NCBI GenBank assembly: GCA_963730395.1
Contig: CAVSSK010000021.1
Location: 682,001 to 746,000, forward strand
Direction of reading: 5' to 3'
Length of the DNA stretch: 64,000 bases
Source of the DNA: Bog-473 sp963730395
Lineage (GTDB): Bacteria; Actinomycetota; Acidimicrobiia; Acidimicrobiales; RAAP-2
The notes beneath the pieces were generated by a model. It did no database searches. It worked only from the letters and a program-made list of their open reading frames with translations, and had not been told where the DNA came from. This document shows positions 36,050 to 44,609 of the stretch, piece by piece. The translations under genes were made by a program, and so were the position numbers. Every line of letters starts with the position of its first letter. Position 1 is the stretch's first letter.

Positions 36050-37039
36050 CTACGTCGTCGCGCCGATCGCGTCGGTGACATCGTGCAACAGGGGCCGATG
36101 GCGGAGGTAGCGGTCGAGATTCTCGGCGAACAAATCGGCCTGTCGACTCAGTCGACCGATGCCGCCCGCCGCGTTGTGGGGCGTGACGCGCACTGAGGGA
36201 TGCGACCAAAAGGGATGGTCCGCCGGGAGTGGCTCATCCTGGAAGACGTCGAGGATCGCTGCACGAAGGTGCTTCGAATCGAGCGACTCGAGCAGAGCCT
36301 GTTCGTCGACCAAGACGCCCCTGGCTACGTTGACGAGAAGGCTGTTCGGCGGCATTCGGGCGAGGAAGTCCGCATCAACGAGGTTCGTAGTCTCCGGGGT
36401 GGCGGGAGCGGCGAGGACCACGACATCGGCGAGCCCGAGCACCGAGTGGAGCTCCTCCGGCGTCACGGTGCGATCGGCCAGGTCGGTCGGCGAGGGGTGT
36501 CGTCGGCATCCGATCACCTGCGCACCGAACGCTCGCGCCCGCAGGGCAACCGCAGTGCCGATCCCACCGAGCCCGACGATCACCCAGGTCGTCCCTGACA
36601 CCTCGCGCCAGTTGTGGATCCGCCAGTCCCGCGTCCGAGCCGAGTCTCGCCACCTTGAGGCCTCCTGGAACTCGTCGAGGACGGCGCGCATGACGAATTC
36701 GGCGATGGGGAGGCTGTTCACATGCGCATTGGTGACCCGTACCCCATGATCCACCAGTGACTTGAAGACTCCGTCGTCGTAGCCCGCCGCCGGGGATTGG
36801 AACCATCGGAGTGTCGGGCTCTTCAGCATGGTGGAGAAGAACCTGCGCAGCGGAGCTCCCTCTCGGAAGAGGTCCGACGTCCCCCATGCGATCTCCGGAT
36901 CCGACATATCCGGAGCGACCTCAACGCCCGAGGAGAGCTTGATGCGCTCGTCGTCGTCCAGGATGAGCCACTCGACCTCTTCCCTCTGGAGCCGTGAGCT
37001 GTAGGTGTCATGGGCCACAGCGGTCAGGAGACATCGCAC
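36050..37039 (-). CDS. D-2-hydroxyacid dehydrogenase, NAD-dependent
   Basis: About 329 residues from GTG 37039 (GTG 37018 also possible). Rossmann motif 'TTWVIVGLGGIGTAVALRAR' with GxGxxG, catalytic Arg in 'VNVARGVLVDEQALLESL', Glu in 'LDVFQDEPLPADHPFW', and His in 'VTPHNAAGG'. Reduces a 2-oxoacid or oxidises a D-2-hydroxyacid. The N-terminal lid 'LLTAVAHDTYSSRLQREEVE' is divergent, which is usual. It overlaps nothing; upstream on the same strand is the YihY gene, 11 bp away. Substrate unknown. Confidence 0.87.
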   Translation of the reverse strand: MRCLLTAVAHDTYSSRLQREEVEWLILDDDERIKLSSGVEVAPDMSDPEIAWGTSDLFREGAPLRRFFSTMLKSPTLRWFQSPAAGYDDGVFKSLVDHGVRVTNAHVNSLPIAEFVMRAVLDEFQEASRWRDSARTRDWRIHNWREVSGTTWVIVGLGGIGTAVALRARAFGAQVIGCRRHPSPTDLADRTVTPEELHSVLGLADVVVLAAPATPETTNLVDADFLARMPPNSLLVNVARGVLVDEQALLESLDSKHLRAAILDVFQDEPLPADHPFWSHPSVRVTPHNAAGGIGRLSRQADLFAENLDRYLRHRPLLHDVTDAIGATT

Positions 37040-37050
37040 GCCGGTGAAAC

Positions 37051-38085
37051 CTACTGTCCGTGCTCCTGGGCCTCCTGGGTTTCCTGATCCCCTCGCTCCC
37101 TCCCGGCGTCCTCTCGGGCGTCCTGAGCCCCAGGAGCGTCCTGAGCCTGCTGGGTCTCCGGCTGCGCCACGGCCGGGCCAGCGTTCTGGCGCTTCCACAG
37201 CGATGCGTTGGCGGCGATGGCGGCTGTGAGCAACCGACCGGCGAAATACGTCCAGAGAAGCAGTGCCAGGGCGATCCCGATCGCGCCATAGAGGGAGGAC
37301 TTCCTCGACACGACATGCGCGACGTACGTGATCGTCAGGAGGTGGAGCACCCCCACACCCAGGCCGACGATGAGTGCGCCCGGCAGCAGAGCTGACCACT
37401 CGCAATCCTCACGCGGCAGCCACCAGGATGCGAGCAACCAGGCGGCGCCCGACGTGACGATCATGAGAAGGATGGCGACGAGCCGCAGCCCGATTGATTG
37501 CGATCCCAACCAGGATGCGAGATCGGCCACCCCGAAGAGCACGGTGACTGCACCGACGAGAATCAGCGGTGCCCAGGGCGTGGGATTCCCAGAGGGTGTG
37601 ACCCCCCAGATCAGTCGGTGCACGATCCAGAGCACGCGGACGAGAGAGCGAGCGGTGAAGGCCAGCGCAATGCCTCCGAACACCAGTGCGAAGAGGCGGT
37701 TCGCCAGGGAGAGGCTGCTGGTGCTGGCGACGGCACTCGCTAGGAGACCACCGATCCCGGCCGAACGTGCCGCATCCTTGGGGACCTGACCAGCGGCGCT
37801 GGATGACAGCCCGAAGCCCGTGACCATCACGAAGGCGTAGGGCACGAGGAACATGAAGAGCCGGAAGGCAACGGCCGCAGCAAGGACTCCACCCCCGGTC
37901 TGGGCATCGCGTTCGACCGCCTGCAGTGCGCTGTCAATCGACGCTGAGTCGGCCCGCCGAGCCTCGATGTCGGCCCGAGTGCGTTGTGCCCGCCTTTGCA
38001 GGCGGACCCACCGGGAGCCGTCTGCGTCGCCCTCCGGCGTCTTCGAGGCAACTGGGCCGTCCTCCGACTCGGTCTCTGCGGCCAT
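37051..38085 (-). CDS. YihY/BrkB-family membrane protein
   Basis: 344 residues from ATG 38085. After a charged N-terminal 60 residues, about six hydrophobic segments follow: 'AVAFRLFMFLVPYAFVMVTG', 'LFALVFGGIALAFTARSL', 'WAPLILVGAVTVLFGVADL', 'VAILLMIVTSGAAWLL', 'LLPGALIVGLGVGVLHLLT' and 'YGAIGIALALLLWTYFAG'. This is the YihY/BrkB pattern; function is unsettled. The C-terminal 45 residues are rich in Gln, Asp, Glu and Ala ('TQQAQDAPGAQDAREDAG') and probably cytosolic. It is upstream of the dehydrogenase by 11 bp, possibly co-transcribed. Confidence 0.85.
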   Translation of the reverse strand: MAAETESEDGPVASKTPEGDADGSRWVRLQRRAQRTRADIEARRADSASIDSALQAVERDAQTGGGVLAAAVAFRLFMFLVPYAFVMVTGFGLSSSAAGQVPKDAARSAGIGGLLASAVASTSSLSLANRLFALVFGGIALAFTARSLVRVLWIVHRLIWGVTPSGNPTPWAPLILVGAVTVLFGVADLASWLGSQSIGLRLVAILLMIVTSGAAWLLASWWLPREDCEWSALLPGALIVGLGVGVLHLLTITYVAHVVSRKSSLYGAIGIALALLLWTYFAGRLLTAAIAANASLWKRQNAGPAVAQPETQQAQDAPGAQDAREDAGRERGDQETQEAQEHGQ

Positions 38086-38165
38086 GTCGCATTCTTGACC
38101 CCAATGGGGAGGGGACGGTGGACCGGCGCGGTCCTGGTGTCCCGGCACGGGCGCGGTTGCCTGTT

Positions 38166-38405
38166 TCAGACGGAGCGGAGCTCGGAATGATCCCGGCAGC
38201 GGGCCGCCCAGCCCGTGGGGATCACGGTGACGGTCATCCGTCGACCGCATTCCGGGCAGAATCGGGGCGGGTCGAGCACACGCCCGCACCCGGCGCATTC
38301 GGTGAGGAGACGGCCACATCCGGTGCAGTGACCGGAATCAGGTCCGGAGTCCGATCCGAGGGCGGAACCGGGGTCGGGGGCGGGACCGGGACCGGATGGC
38401 GTCAC
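38166..38405 (-). CDS. bsaP: BsaP-type small zinc-ribbon/iron-cluster protein, biotin synthase auxiliary
   Basis: 79 residues from GTG 38405, one base after the bioB stop (38407). Seven cysteines: 'CTGC' (27,30), 'CAGC' (37,40), 'CPEC' (50,53) and C70 in 'PTGWAARCRDH'. The block 'RFCPECGRRM' then 'IPTGWAARC' matches the small protein encoded after bioB in mycobacteria, reported as BsaP, needed for biotin synthase activity there. The N-terminal 20 residues are Pro/Gly/Ser-rich. The position immediately behind bioB supports the call, which relies on remembered sequence. Confidence 0.82.
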   Translation of the reverse strand: MTPSGPGPAPDPGSALGSDSGPDSGHCTGCGRLLTECAGCGRVLDPPRFCPECGRRMTVTVIPTGWAARCRDHSELRSV

Positions 38406-38406
38406 T

Positions 38407-39510
38407 TCAGAAGGCGGCGGTGAGGGCGCCGATCGGCATGCGTAAGTCCTCGAGCATCTGGAGGTCCTCGTCGGCGGATCGGCCGAGCGTCGTGAGGTAA
38501 TTGCCAACGATGAGCGCGTTGATACCGGCTGTCATACCGATGGCCTGCAGGTCACGCAGGGTCACCTCGCGCCCACCGGCGTAACGCAAGATGACTGAGG
38601 GGAGCGCGAGACGGAAGAGCGCTATCCAGCGGATGGCTTCCCAGGCGCCGAGGATCGGCCGGTCACCGAGTGGGGTACCCGGCCGTGGGTTGAGGAAGTT
38701 GAGCGGCACCTCGGTCGGATCGAGCTCCTGGAGCTGCGTGAGCAACTCGACGCGCTGCGCGTCCGACTCACCCACATTGATCAGTGCGCCGCAGCACAGT
38801 TCCATTCCTTGCGCCTTCACCAGCCGGCAGGTCTCCGCCCGCTCGTCCCAGGTGTGCGTCGACACGATGGACGGAAAGTGCGAACGCGCCGTCTCGACGT
38901 TGTGGTTGTAGCGGTGCACGCCGCCCTCGGCGAGTCGGCGCGCCTGGTCCTCGGTGAGGATGCCGGCGCTCACGGCGACATTGAGCCCAGTCTCGTCCTG
39001 GATCATGGGGATCAGGTCGAGGATGCGCTGGATGGTGCGCTCGTCGGGTCCGCGTATGGCGAGCACGATGCAGAACTCTGAGGCACCCAGGGCGGCAGTC
39101 TCGCGGGCGGCGGCGAGCACCTCGGTGGGATCGAGGAAGGGCGAGGCCTTAACAGGCGTGTCGAATCGGGAGGACTGCGAGCAGAAGTGGCAGTCCTCGG
39201 GACACCCGCCAGTCTTGGCCGACAGGATCCCCTCGATCTCCACCTCCGGCCCGCACCACGCGAGGCGAACCTGGTGGGCGAGCGAGGCCAGCGCCATCAC
39301 CGCACCGTCGGGCAGGGCCGCCAGAGCTGCGAGCTCCTCCTCGGTGAGGAGGCGGCGCTCGTCGAGGAGGGCGTGCTCTGCCGAGGAGATGACGGCCCGC
39401 TCCGCCTCACTCAGGGCGACTTGGGGCGGCGGCGGATTGGCAGGAGTGGTCGGGGGCGACGATGTGGCCGCTGCGGCGGTGCGGAAGGAAACGTGGCTCG
39501 TGGTGGTCAC
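38407..39510 (-). CDS. bioB: Biotin synthase
   Basis: 367 residues from GTG 39510 (GTG 39519 also in frame). Radical-SAM enzyme inserting sulfur into dethiobiotin. The 4Fe-4S motif 'CPEDCHFCSQ' is at C103, C107, C110, preceded by 'ILSAKTGG'. 'RYNHNVETARSHFPSIVSTH' and 'NFLNPRPGTPLG' are BioB hallmarks, ending with 'TLGRSADEDLQMLEDLRMP'. The first 30 residues are Thr/Pro-rich, not seen in E. coli BioB. A bsaP gene follows directly. Convergent with the rightward bioA-F-D block, 4 kb away. Confidence 0.93.
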   Translation of the reverse strand: MTTTSHVSFRTAAAATSSPPTTPANPPPPQVALSEAERAVISSAEHALLDERRLLTEEELAALAALPDGAVMALASLAHQVRLAWCGPEVEIEGILSAKTGGCPEDCHFCSQSSRFDTPVKASPFLDPTEVLAAARETAALGASEFCIVLAIRGPDERTIQRILDLIPMIQDETGLNVAVSAGILTEDQARRLAEGGVHRYNHNVETARSHFPSIVSTHTWDERAETCRLVKAQGMELCCGALINVGESDAQRVELLTQLQELDPTEVPLNFLNPRPGTPLGDRPILGAWEAIRWIALFRLALPSVILRYAGGREVTLRDLQAIGMTAGINALIVGNYLTTLGRSADEDLQMLEDLRMPIGALTAAF

Positions 39511-39575
39511 GGCGCCCACGGTAGTGGCAGGGTGGGGGACCCCGGTAGCTGGCCGGAGGGCAGGGAGGAGCGGCG

Positions 39576-40877
39576 ATGGCCTGGGATTTCTCGACGGAAC
39601 CGGAGTTCGAGGACAAGCTGGAGTGGATGCGCGGTTTCGTGCGGGAGCAGATCTTCCCGCTCGAGACACTGGACCTCACCTACGACCAGTTGCTGCAGGT
39701 GATCCGTCCGCTGCAGGAGAGGGTCAAGGAGACCGGGTTGTGGGCGGCGCACCTGCCGCCGGCCTTGGGCGGGATGGGCTTCGGCCAGGTGAAGCTCGGG
39801 CTGATGCACGAGATCCTCGGGCAGTCGCCGCTGGCGCCCGTGGTGTTCGGCAACAACGCACCGGATTCGGGGAACGCGGAGTTGCTGGCGGTGGGTATCG
39901 AGGAGACGGGGGATGAGGCGCAGCGGGAGCGCTGGCTGCAGCCGTTGCTGGACGGGGAGCTGCGATCCGCCTTCTCGATGACGGAGCCCAACAGTGCTGG
40001 ATCCGATCCGACGCTGTTGACGACGTCCGCCCAACGGGACGGTGACGAGTGGGTGATCAATGGGCACAAGTGGTTCACATCCAACGGATCCGTGGCGGAC
40101 TTCCTGATCGTGATGGCCGTGACCAATCCCGACGTCCACCCCTACCAGGGGTCGTCGATGATCATCGTGCCGGTGGACACACCCGGAGTGGACATCGTCA
40201 GGGACGTGTCGACGATGGAGGACCCGCATACGCCCTACGGGCGCTTCGGGAACCATGCCGAGATCATCTATAGGGACGTCCGGGTGCCGGCGGGGAACAT
40301 CGTCGGCCGTGAGGGCTCGGGATTCGCGCTGGCTCAGCACCGGCTGGGGCCCGGTCGTATTCACCATTGCATGCGCTGGCTGGGGCAGTCCCGGCGGGCC
40401 TTCGACATGTTGTGCGAGCGGGCGGTGTCCCGCTACGCGCACGGGTCCATGCTGGCGGAGAAGCAAACCATCCAGAACTGGGTGGCGGATTCGATGGCTG
40501 AGATGCAGGCGGCCCGGCTGATGACGTTGCAGGCCGCCTGGAAGATGGATCAGGAGGGGGCGGCGGCGGCCAGAGTCGAAATTGCCATGATCAAGTACTT
40601 CGGGGCGAAGGTGCTCTACGACGTCATAGACCGCGCCATCCAGGTGCACGGGTCGCTCGGGTACTCCTCGGACCTGCCGCTGGAGTCGATGTACCGGGCG
40701 GCTCGGGCAGCCAGGATCTACGACGGGCCCGACGAGGTGCACCGGCAGACGGTGGCGCGGCGGGTGCTCAAGGGGTACTCGGCGCACGAAGTGCCGACCG
40801 AGCACATCCCGACGCGCCGAGAGGAGGCGCAGCGGCGCTTCGCCGACCTCCTCGACGCGCTGACAATCGACGCCTAG
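39576..40877 (+). CDS. Acyl-CoA dehydrogenase
   Basis: 433 residues, intact. 'LRSAFSMTEPNSAGSDPTLL', 'WVINGHKWFTSNGSVADFL', and 'IQVHGSLGYSSDLPLESMYR' with 'IYDGPDEVHRQTVARRVL' are canonical for the ACAD10/11-like branch. It lacks the amino-terminal phosphotransferase domain. It is separated from bioB by 65 bp head-to-head, so not functionally linked by operon. Substrate likely a branched or long acyl-CoA. Confidence 0.88.
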   Translation: MAWDFSTEPEFEDKLEWMRGFVREQIFPLETLDLTYDQLLQVIRPLQERVKETGLWAAHLPPALGGMGFGQVKLGLMHEILGQSPLAPVVFGNNAPDSGNAELLAVGIEETGDEAQRERWLQPLLDGELRSAFSMTEPNSAGSDPTLLTTSAQRDGDEWVINGHKWFTSNGSVADFLIVMAVTNPDVHPYQGSSMIIVPVDTPGVDIVRDVSTMEDPHTPYGRFGNHAEIIYRDVRVPAGNIVGREGSGFALAQHRLGPGRIHHCMRWLGQSRRAFDMLCERAVSRYAHGSMLAEKQTIQNWVADSMAEMQAARLMTLQAAWKMDQEGAAAARVEIAMIKYFGAKVLYDVIDRAIQVHGSLGYSSDLPLESMYRAARAARIYDGPDEVHRQTVARRVLKGYSAHEVPTEHIPTRREEAQRRFADLLDALTIDA

Positions 40878-40904
40878 AGCGGTGACGAGCCGCCGCCGTG
40901 CGGC

Positions 40905-41276
40905 TTACTCCGGGGTGTGGCAGACCGCCTCGACGTTGTTCCCGTCCGGATCGCGGACGAACGCGCCGTAGTAGTTGGGGTGGTACTCGGGCCACAGGCG
41001 GGGCTCGTGGAGGACCTCGGCGCCTGACTTGACGGCGGCATCGAAAAAGGCCCGGACGCCGCCCCGGTCGGCCGCGCTGAATGCGATGTGCGACTCCCGG
41101 AACCCGTCGCCCGTCTCTCGTGCCCCAATCCAGAACGTCGGCATCGGCGGGTTGCCGTAGCCGATCGCGCCGCCGAAGTCCATGACGCGCACCCCGCCTA
41201 AGGGCTCGAGCACGGTGTCGTAGAAGGCCGCGCTCTTCGCGATGTCGGCACATTGGATGGAGATGTGATCGAGCAT
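40905..41276 (-). CDS. VOC-family (glyoxalase/bleomycin-resistance-like) protein
   Basis: 123 residues; start 'MLDHISIQCADIAKSAAFYD' holds the first metal-ligand His, and 'FVRDPDGNNVEAVCHTPE' the Glu in the final strand. Two beta-alpha-beta-beta-beta units fit the fold. Tail-to-tail with the preceding dehydrogenase. Metal use, or the reaction, is not known. Confidence 0.85.
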   Translation of the reverse strand: MLDHISIQCADIAKSAAFYDTVLEPLGGVRVMDFGGAIGYGNPPMPTFWIGARETGDGFRESHIAFSAADRGGVRAFFDAAVKSGAEVLHEPRLWPEYHPNYYGAFVRDPDGNNVEAVCHTPE

Positions 41277-41321
41277 GCGCAGAGTCTGCCACCGGCCCGG
41301 CCCCGGGCCTAACCTGCGCGG

Positions 41322-41979
41322 ATGGTCCTCGCGACGACCGACTGGGCGACGATCGCCACCTTCGCCACGGCCATCGGGACGCTGGTCCTGGCTGTCGCCA
41401 CCTTCGCCGCCGTTCGCTCGGCCAACCGGTCGGCCCGGATCGCCGAGGCCTCGTATCTCGTGAACCTACGGCCCGTCCTGGTCACCTCCCGCCTCCAGGA
41501 TCCCGTGCAGAAGATGCGGTGGGTCGACGACCGCTGGACTGCGGTCGAGGGCGCCCAAGTCCACCGTCGAGCTGGTCGACGGGCGAATCTACCTCGCCCT
41601 CTCATTGCGCAACGTGGGCTCGGGGCTGGCCGTGATCTTCGGATGGAGCGTGATCATCGGGCTGGCTACGCCCGATATCACGCACACCGAGCCCGAGCGG
41701 TTCCGCATGCAGACCCGGGACCTCTACACCGCGGCGGGAGACATCGGCTTCTGGCAGGGCGCGATCCGCGAGGCGGACGATCCCGACTACCTAGGTCTGA
41801 GCCGCGCCATCCGGGACAACGCGCCCTTCACGATCGAGCTTCTGTACGGGGACCACGAAGGCGGGCAGCGCACCATCAGCCGGTTCGGCCTGGTCGCGCA
41901 TCGCAGCGCCGAGGGCGAGACGAAGTGGTTCCCCTCGGTGTCGCGGCACTGGTATCTGGATCGTCCGGATCCCCGGTAG
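41322..41979 (+). CDS. Hypothetical membrane-anchored protein (frameshifted)
   Basis: About 218 residues after repair. An N-terminal transmembrane helix 'IATFATAIGTLVLAVATFAA' is followed by 'RSANRSARIAEASYLVNLRP', a pattern seen in actinobacterial proteins of unknown function. One extra C near 41559 splits the first part ('..WTAVEGA') from 'KSTVELVDGRIYLALSLRN' and 'VGSGLAVIFGW'. The rest, to 41979, is soluble and beta-rich. No neighbour explains it; I do not recognise a function. Confidence 0.65.
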
Positions 41980-42028
41980 ATCGGGAGCCCACCGGTACGA
42001 CGTCGCTTCCTCGCGGGGTGAGGCCAGG

Positions 42029-42625
42029 CTAGGTGCGGAGTCCCCGCAGGAGAGAAGTGCAGACCCGATTGAACCCCGCGTCCTGGTCCTCGACGAAGCC
42101 GATACCGAGGAGCTCGAGCGAGACCCATCCGTGAATGCCGGCCCAGATCACCTGGGCGGTCTCGGTGGGGGAGGCATCGGCGATGACACCGGCCGCCATC
42201 GCCCGCTCGACCGCCGCCACGAGGCTGTCGAACGCCCGGGCAGCCATCTCGAGGGCGTGATCGCTCGGCTCGAACCCAGGGACCGCCCGCAGGAACATGA
42301 CCTGGTACACCATCGGGTGGGCCAGTGCCAGGGCGCGGTAACGGCGGCCACCCTCGCGGAGCGCCTCGTAGGGGTCCGGGATCTCGGCGATCGCCGCCAG
42401 GGCGTCGCCCAACCGCCGGAAGCCGTCGACGAAGAGCGCCTCGACGATCCCGAACTTGGAGTCGAAGTGGTTGTAGACGCCCATCGGGGCGACGTGGGCG
42501 GCGGCGGCGATACGGCGCACTGAGAGGCCGTCGGGGCCTTCCGTCTCCAGGATCTCGGCGGCGGATGCGAGGAGCGCGGCCTCCATCCCGGCGCTGGGTG
42601 TCCTGGTCCTGCGCATTTCCGTCAC
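42029..42625 (-). CDS. TetR/AcrR-family regulator with WHG domain
   Basis: 198 residues from GTG 42625 (ATG 42616 also possible). The HTH is 'LSVRRIAAAAHVAPMGVYNH', and the C-terminal part 'AQVIWAGIHGWVSLELLGIG' contains the W-H-G element naming this ligand-binding subfamily. Divergent from the MFS gene across a 34-bp palindrome (42642-42675), a textbook repressor-efflux pair. Ligand is unknown. Confidence 0.88.
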   Translation of the reverse strand: MTEMRRTRTPSAGMEAALLASAAEILETEGPDGLSVRRIAAAAHVAPMGVYNHFDSKFGIVEALFVDGFRRLGDALAAIAEIPDPYEALREGGRRYRALALAHPMVYQVMFLRAVPGFEPSDHALEMAARAFDSLVAAVERAMAAGVIADASPTETAQVIWAGIHGWVSLELLGIGFVEDQDAGFNRVCTSLLRGLRT

Positions 42626-42641
42626 ATCCGTAGCGTACTGA

Positions 42642-42675
42642 AGAACATCGTGCTATAACAATAGCACAGCGTTCT
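42642..42675. promoter_or_regulatory. 34-bp two-tier palindrome, TetR operator
   Basis: Inner arms GTGCTAT (42650-42656) and ATAGCAC (42661-42667) flank AACA; outer arms AGAAC (42642-42646) and GTTCT (42671-42675) share the same centre (42658.5). It lies 17 bp upstream of the TetR GTG and 36 bp before the MFS ATG. Confidence 0.82.
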
Positions 42676-42710
42676 ATTACTCCAGTTGCACCTATCCGGA
42701 AGGAGCCGAG

Positions 42711-44609
42711 ATGCCCGGAACCTCGCTCGAAACCGCCCCCCTGACGCCCACCACGCCCGCCCGCCCAGCCAAAGATCGCCGCTGGATAGTGCTCGCCGTC
42801 CTGTGCCTCTCGGTCTTCCTGGTGGTGGTCGACAACACCATCGTCAACGTGGCCCTGCCGACCCTGAACCGCAGCCTGGGGGCCTCGATCACCTCGCTCC
42901 AGTGGATCGTCGACGCCTACAGCCTGGCCTTCGCCGGTCTGCTCCTCGCCGGCGGCGGCATCGGGGACCGCCTCGGCCGCAAGGGCACGATGCAGGTCGG
43001 CCTCGTGCTCTTCGGGCTGTTCTCAGGCGCAGCGGCTTGGTCGCACACGACCGGAGCCCTCATCACCACCCGTGCGTTGATGGGCGTAGCCGCGGCCTTC
43101 ATCTTCCCGGCCAGCCTGGCCATCCTGACCAGCGTCTTCTCCGACCCGTCCGAGCGGCAGAAGGCCCTCGGCATCTGGGGGGCGACGTCGGGCATAGCTG
43201 TCGCGTTCGGGCCCATCACGGGCGGCGCACTGCTCGAGCACTTCTGGTACGGATCGATCTTTCTGGTCAACGTGCCGATCGTCATCGTGACCCTGATTGC
43301 GGGCGGCATCTTGATCCCGCGGCTCCCCAGGGTGGCCCAGTATCCCTTCGACACCCGAGGTGTGGTGCTCTCGACGGTGGGCGTCACATCGTTGGTCCTG
43401 GCCATCATCGAGGGGCCCCAGTGGGGTTGGGCATCGCTGGGCACGCTGACATGCTTCGTGACCGCGGCCGTCCTGTTGACTGCCTTCTCGTTGCTCGAGC
43501 TGCGCACTCAAGGTCCGCTGCTCGACGTGCGAGTCTTCAGGATCCCACGTTTTACAGGCGGCGCACTCTCCATCTCGGTGGCGTTCTTCTGCCTCTTCGG
43601 CTTCATCTTTCTGATCACCCAGTACTTCCAGTTCGTCAAGGGCTACTCGACACTCTCGGCCGGTGTGCACACGCTCCCGTTCGCCATCGTCGCGGCCATC
43701 GCCACGCCGATCGCGGCGGTGGTTGCGCTGAAGGTCGGGACGCGTCTGGTCGTGACGGCGGGACTGGTCCTCATGGGAGGTGGCCTGTTGGTGACGGCAT
43801 TCAACTCGCAGGCGAACACCTCCTACTTCGGACCGATCATCCTCGCCATGGTGCTGCTGGCCCTCGGCTTGTCCTCCATCACCGCACCGACAGCGGAAGC
43901 GGTGATGGGATCAGTGGCCGACGACCAGCGTGGAGCCGCCGCCGGCGTCAACAACACGACCAGGGAGCTCGGCGGCACGCTCGGAGTGGCCATCTTCGGC
44001 TCGATCTTCGCTTCGTCCTTTGGTCCCCGGATCATCAGCGCCTTCCGCTCGCTGCCCATACCGGCGGGCCCGAAGGCCGATGCCCACCAATCCATGGCTG
44101 CAGCGCTCGTCGTGGTGGCCCACGCCCCCCGGGCGGCCCAGCCGGCCCTCCAGTCGATCGCGTTCTCGGCGTTCAGCAGCGGGCTGCGGGTGGCGTGCGT
44201 CGCCGGCGCCGGGGTGGCGGTACTGGGCGCGCTGGTGGCGTTCAGGCTCCTGCCTGGGCGGGGTGCGGCCGAGGTCGAGCTCGCTGCGGACCCCGAGCCC
44301 TGTGCTGGGGAGTTGGCCTTGGCGCACGGCCTGAGAGTCCCTCTATCCGAAGACCAGCGGGGCGTGGCGCACGCCGGCAATGACCGGGCTAGGCGACCGT
44401 TCGACCGGACCGGCCGAGGCGAGCGTCTCGAAGCGGTCGAGCGAGCTCTTGTAGTACGACCCGAGCCTCCAGGCGGGCCAGGGCGGCCCCGAGGCAGAAG
44501 TGGGGCCCGAATCCAAAGCTCACGTGAGGATTGGGGTGCCGGTCGACGCGGAACTCGCCGGCATCGGCACCAAAGACGTCCTCGTCGCGGTTGGCGGAGG
44601 CGTAAATGA
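42711..44609 (+). CDS. MFS transporter, DHA2 (EmrB/QacA) drug-efflux family
   Basis: ATG 42711 has AGGAG eight bases upstream. About 14 transmembrane helices: the first, 'WIVLAVLCLSVFLVVVDNTI', contains motif D1 ('VDNTIVNVALP'), then 'DRLGRKGTMQVGLVLFG' (motif A) and 'LVTAFNSQANTSYFGPI'. These proteins pump drugs or toxic compounds by proton antiport. The hydrophobic part ends near residue 525 (about 44285) at 'FRLLPGRGAAEVE'; the rest, to 44609, is basic, low in conserved features and overlaps the convergent P450, so the true stop was probably lost by a base error. Paired with the divergent TetR. Confidence 0.85.
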   Translation: MPGTSLETAPLTPTTPARPAKDRRWIVLAVLCLSVFLVVVDNTIVNVALPTLNRSLGASITSLQWIVDAYSLAFAGLLLAGGGIGDRLGRKGTMQVGLVLFGLFSGAAAWSHTTGALITTRALMGVAAAFIFPASLAILTSVFSDPSERQKALGIWGATSGIAVAFGPITGGALLEHFWYGSIFLVNVPIVIVTLIAGGILIPRLPRVAQYPFDTRGVVLSTVGVTSLVLAIIEGPQWGWASLGTLTCFVTAAVLLTAFSLLELRTQGPLLDVRVFRIPRFTGGALSISVAFFCLFGFIFLITQYFQFVKGYSTLSAGVHTLPFAIVAAIATPIAAVVALKVGTRLVVTAGLVLMGGGLLVTAFNSQANTSYFGPIILAMVLLALGLSSITAPTAEAVMGSVADDQRGAAAGVNNTTRELGGTLGVAIFGSIFASSFGPRIISAFRSLPIPAGPKADAHQSMAAALVVVAHAPRAAQPALQSIAFSAFSSGLRVACVAGAGVAVLGALVAFRLLPGRGAAEVELAADPEPCAGELALAHGLRVPLSEDQRGVAHAGNDRARRPFDRTGRGERLEAVERALVVRPEPPGGPGRPRGRSGARIQSSREDWGAGRRGTRRHRHQRRPRRGWRRRK

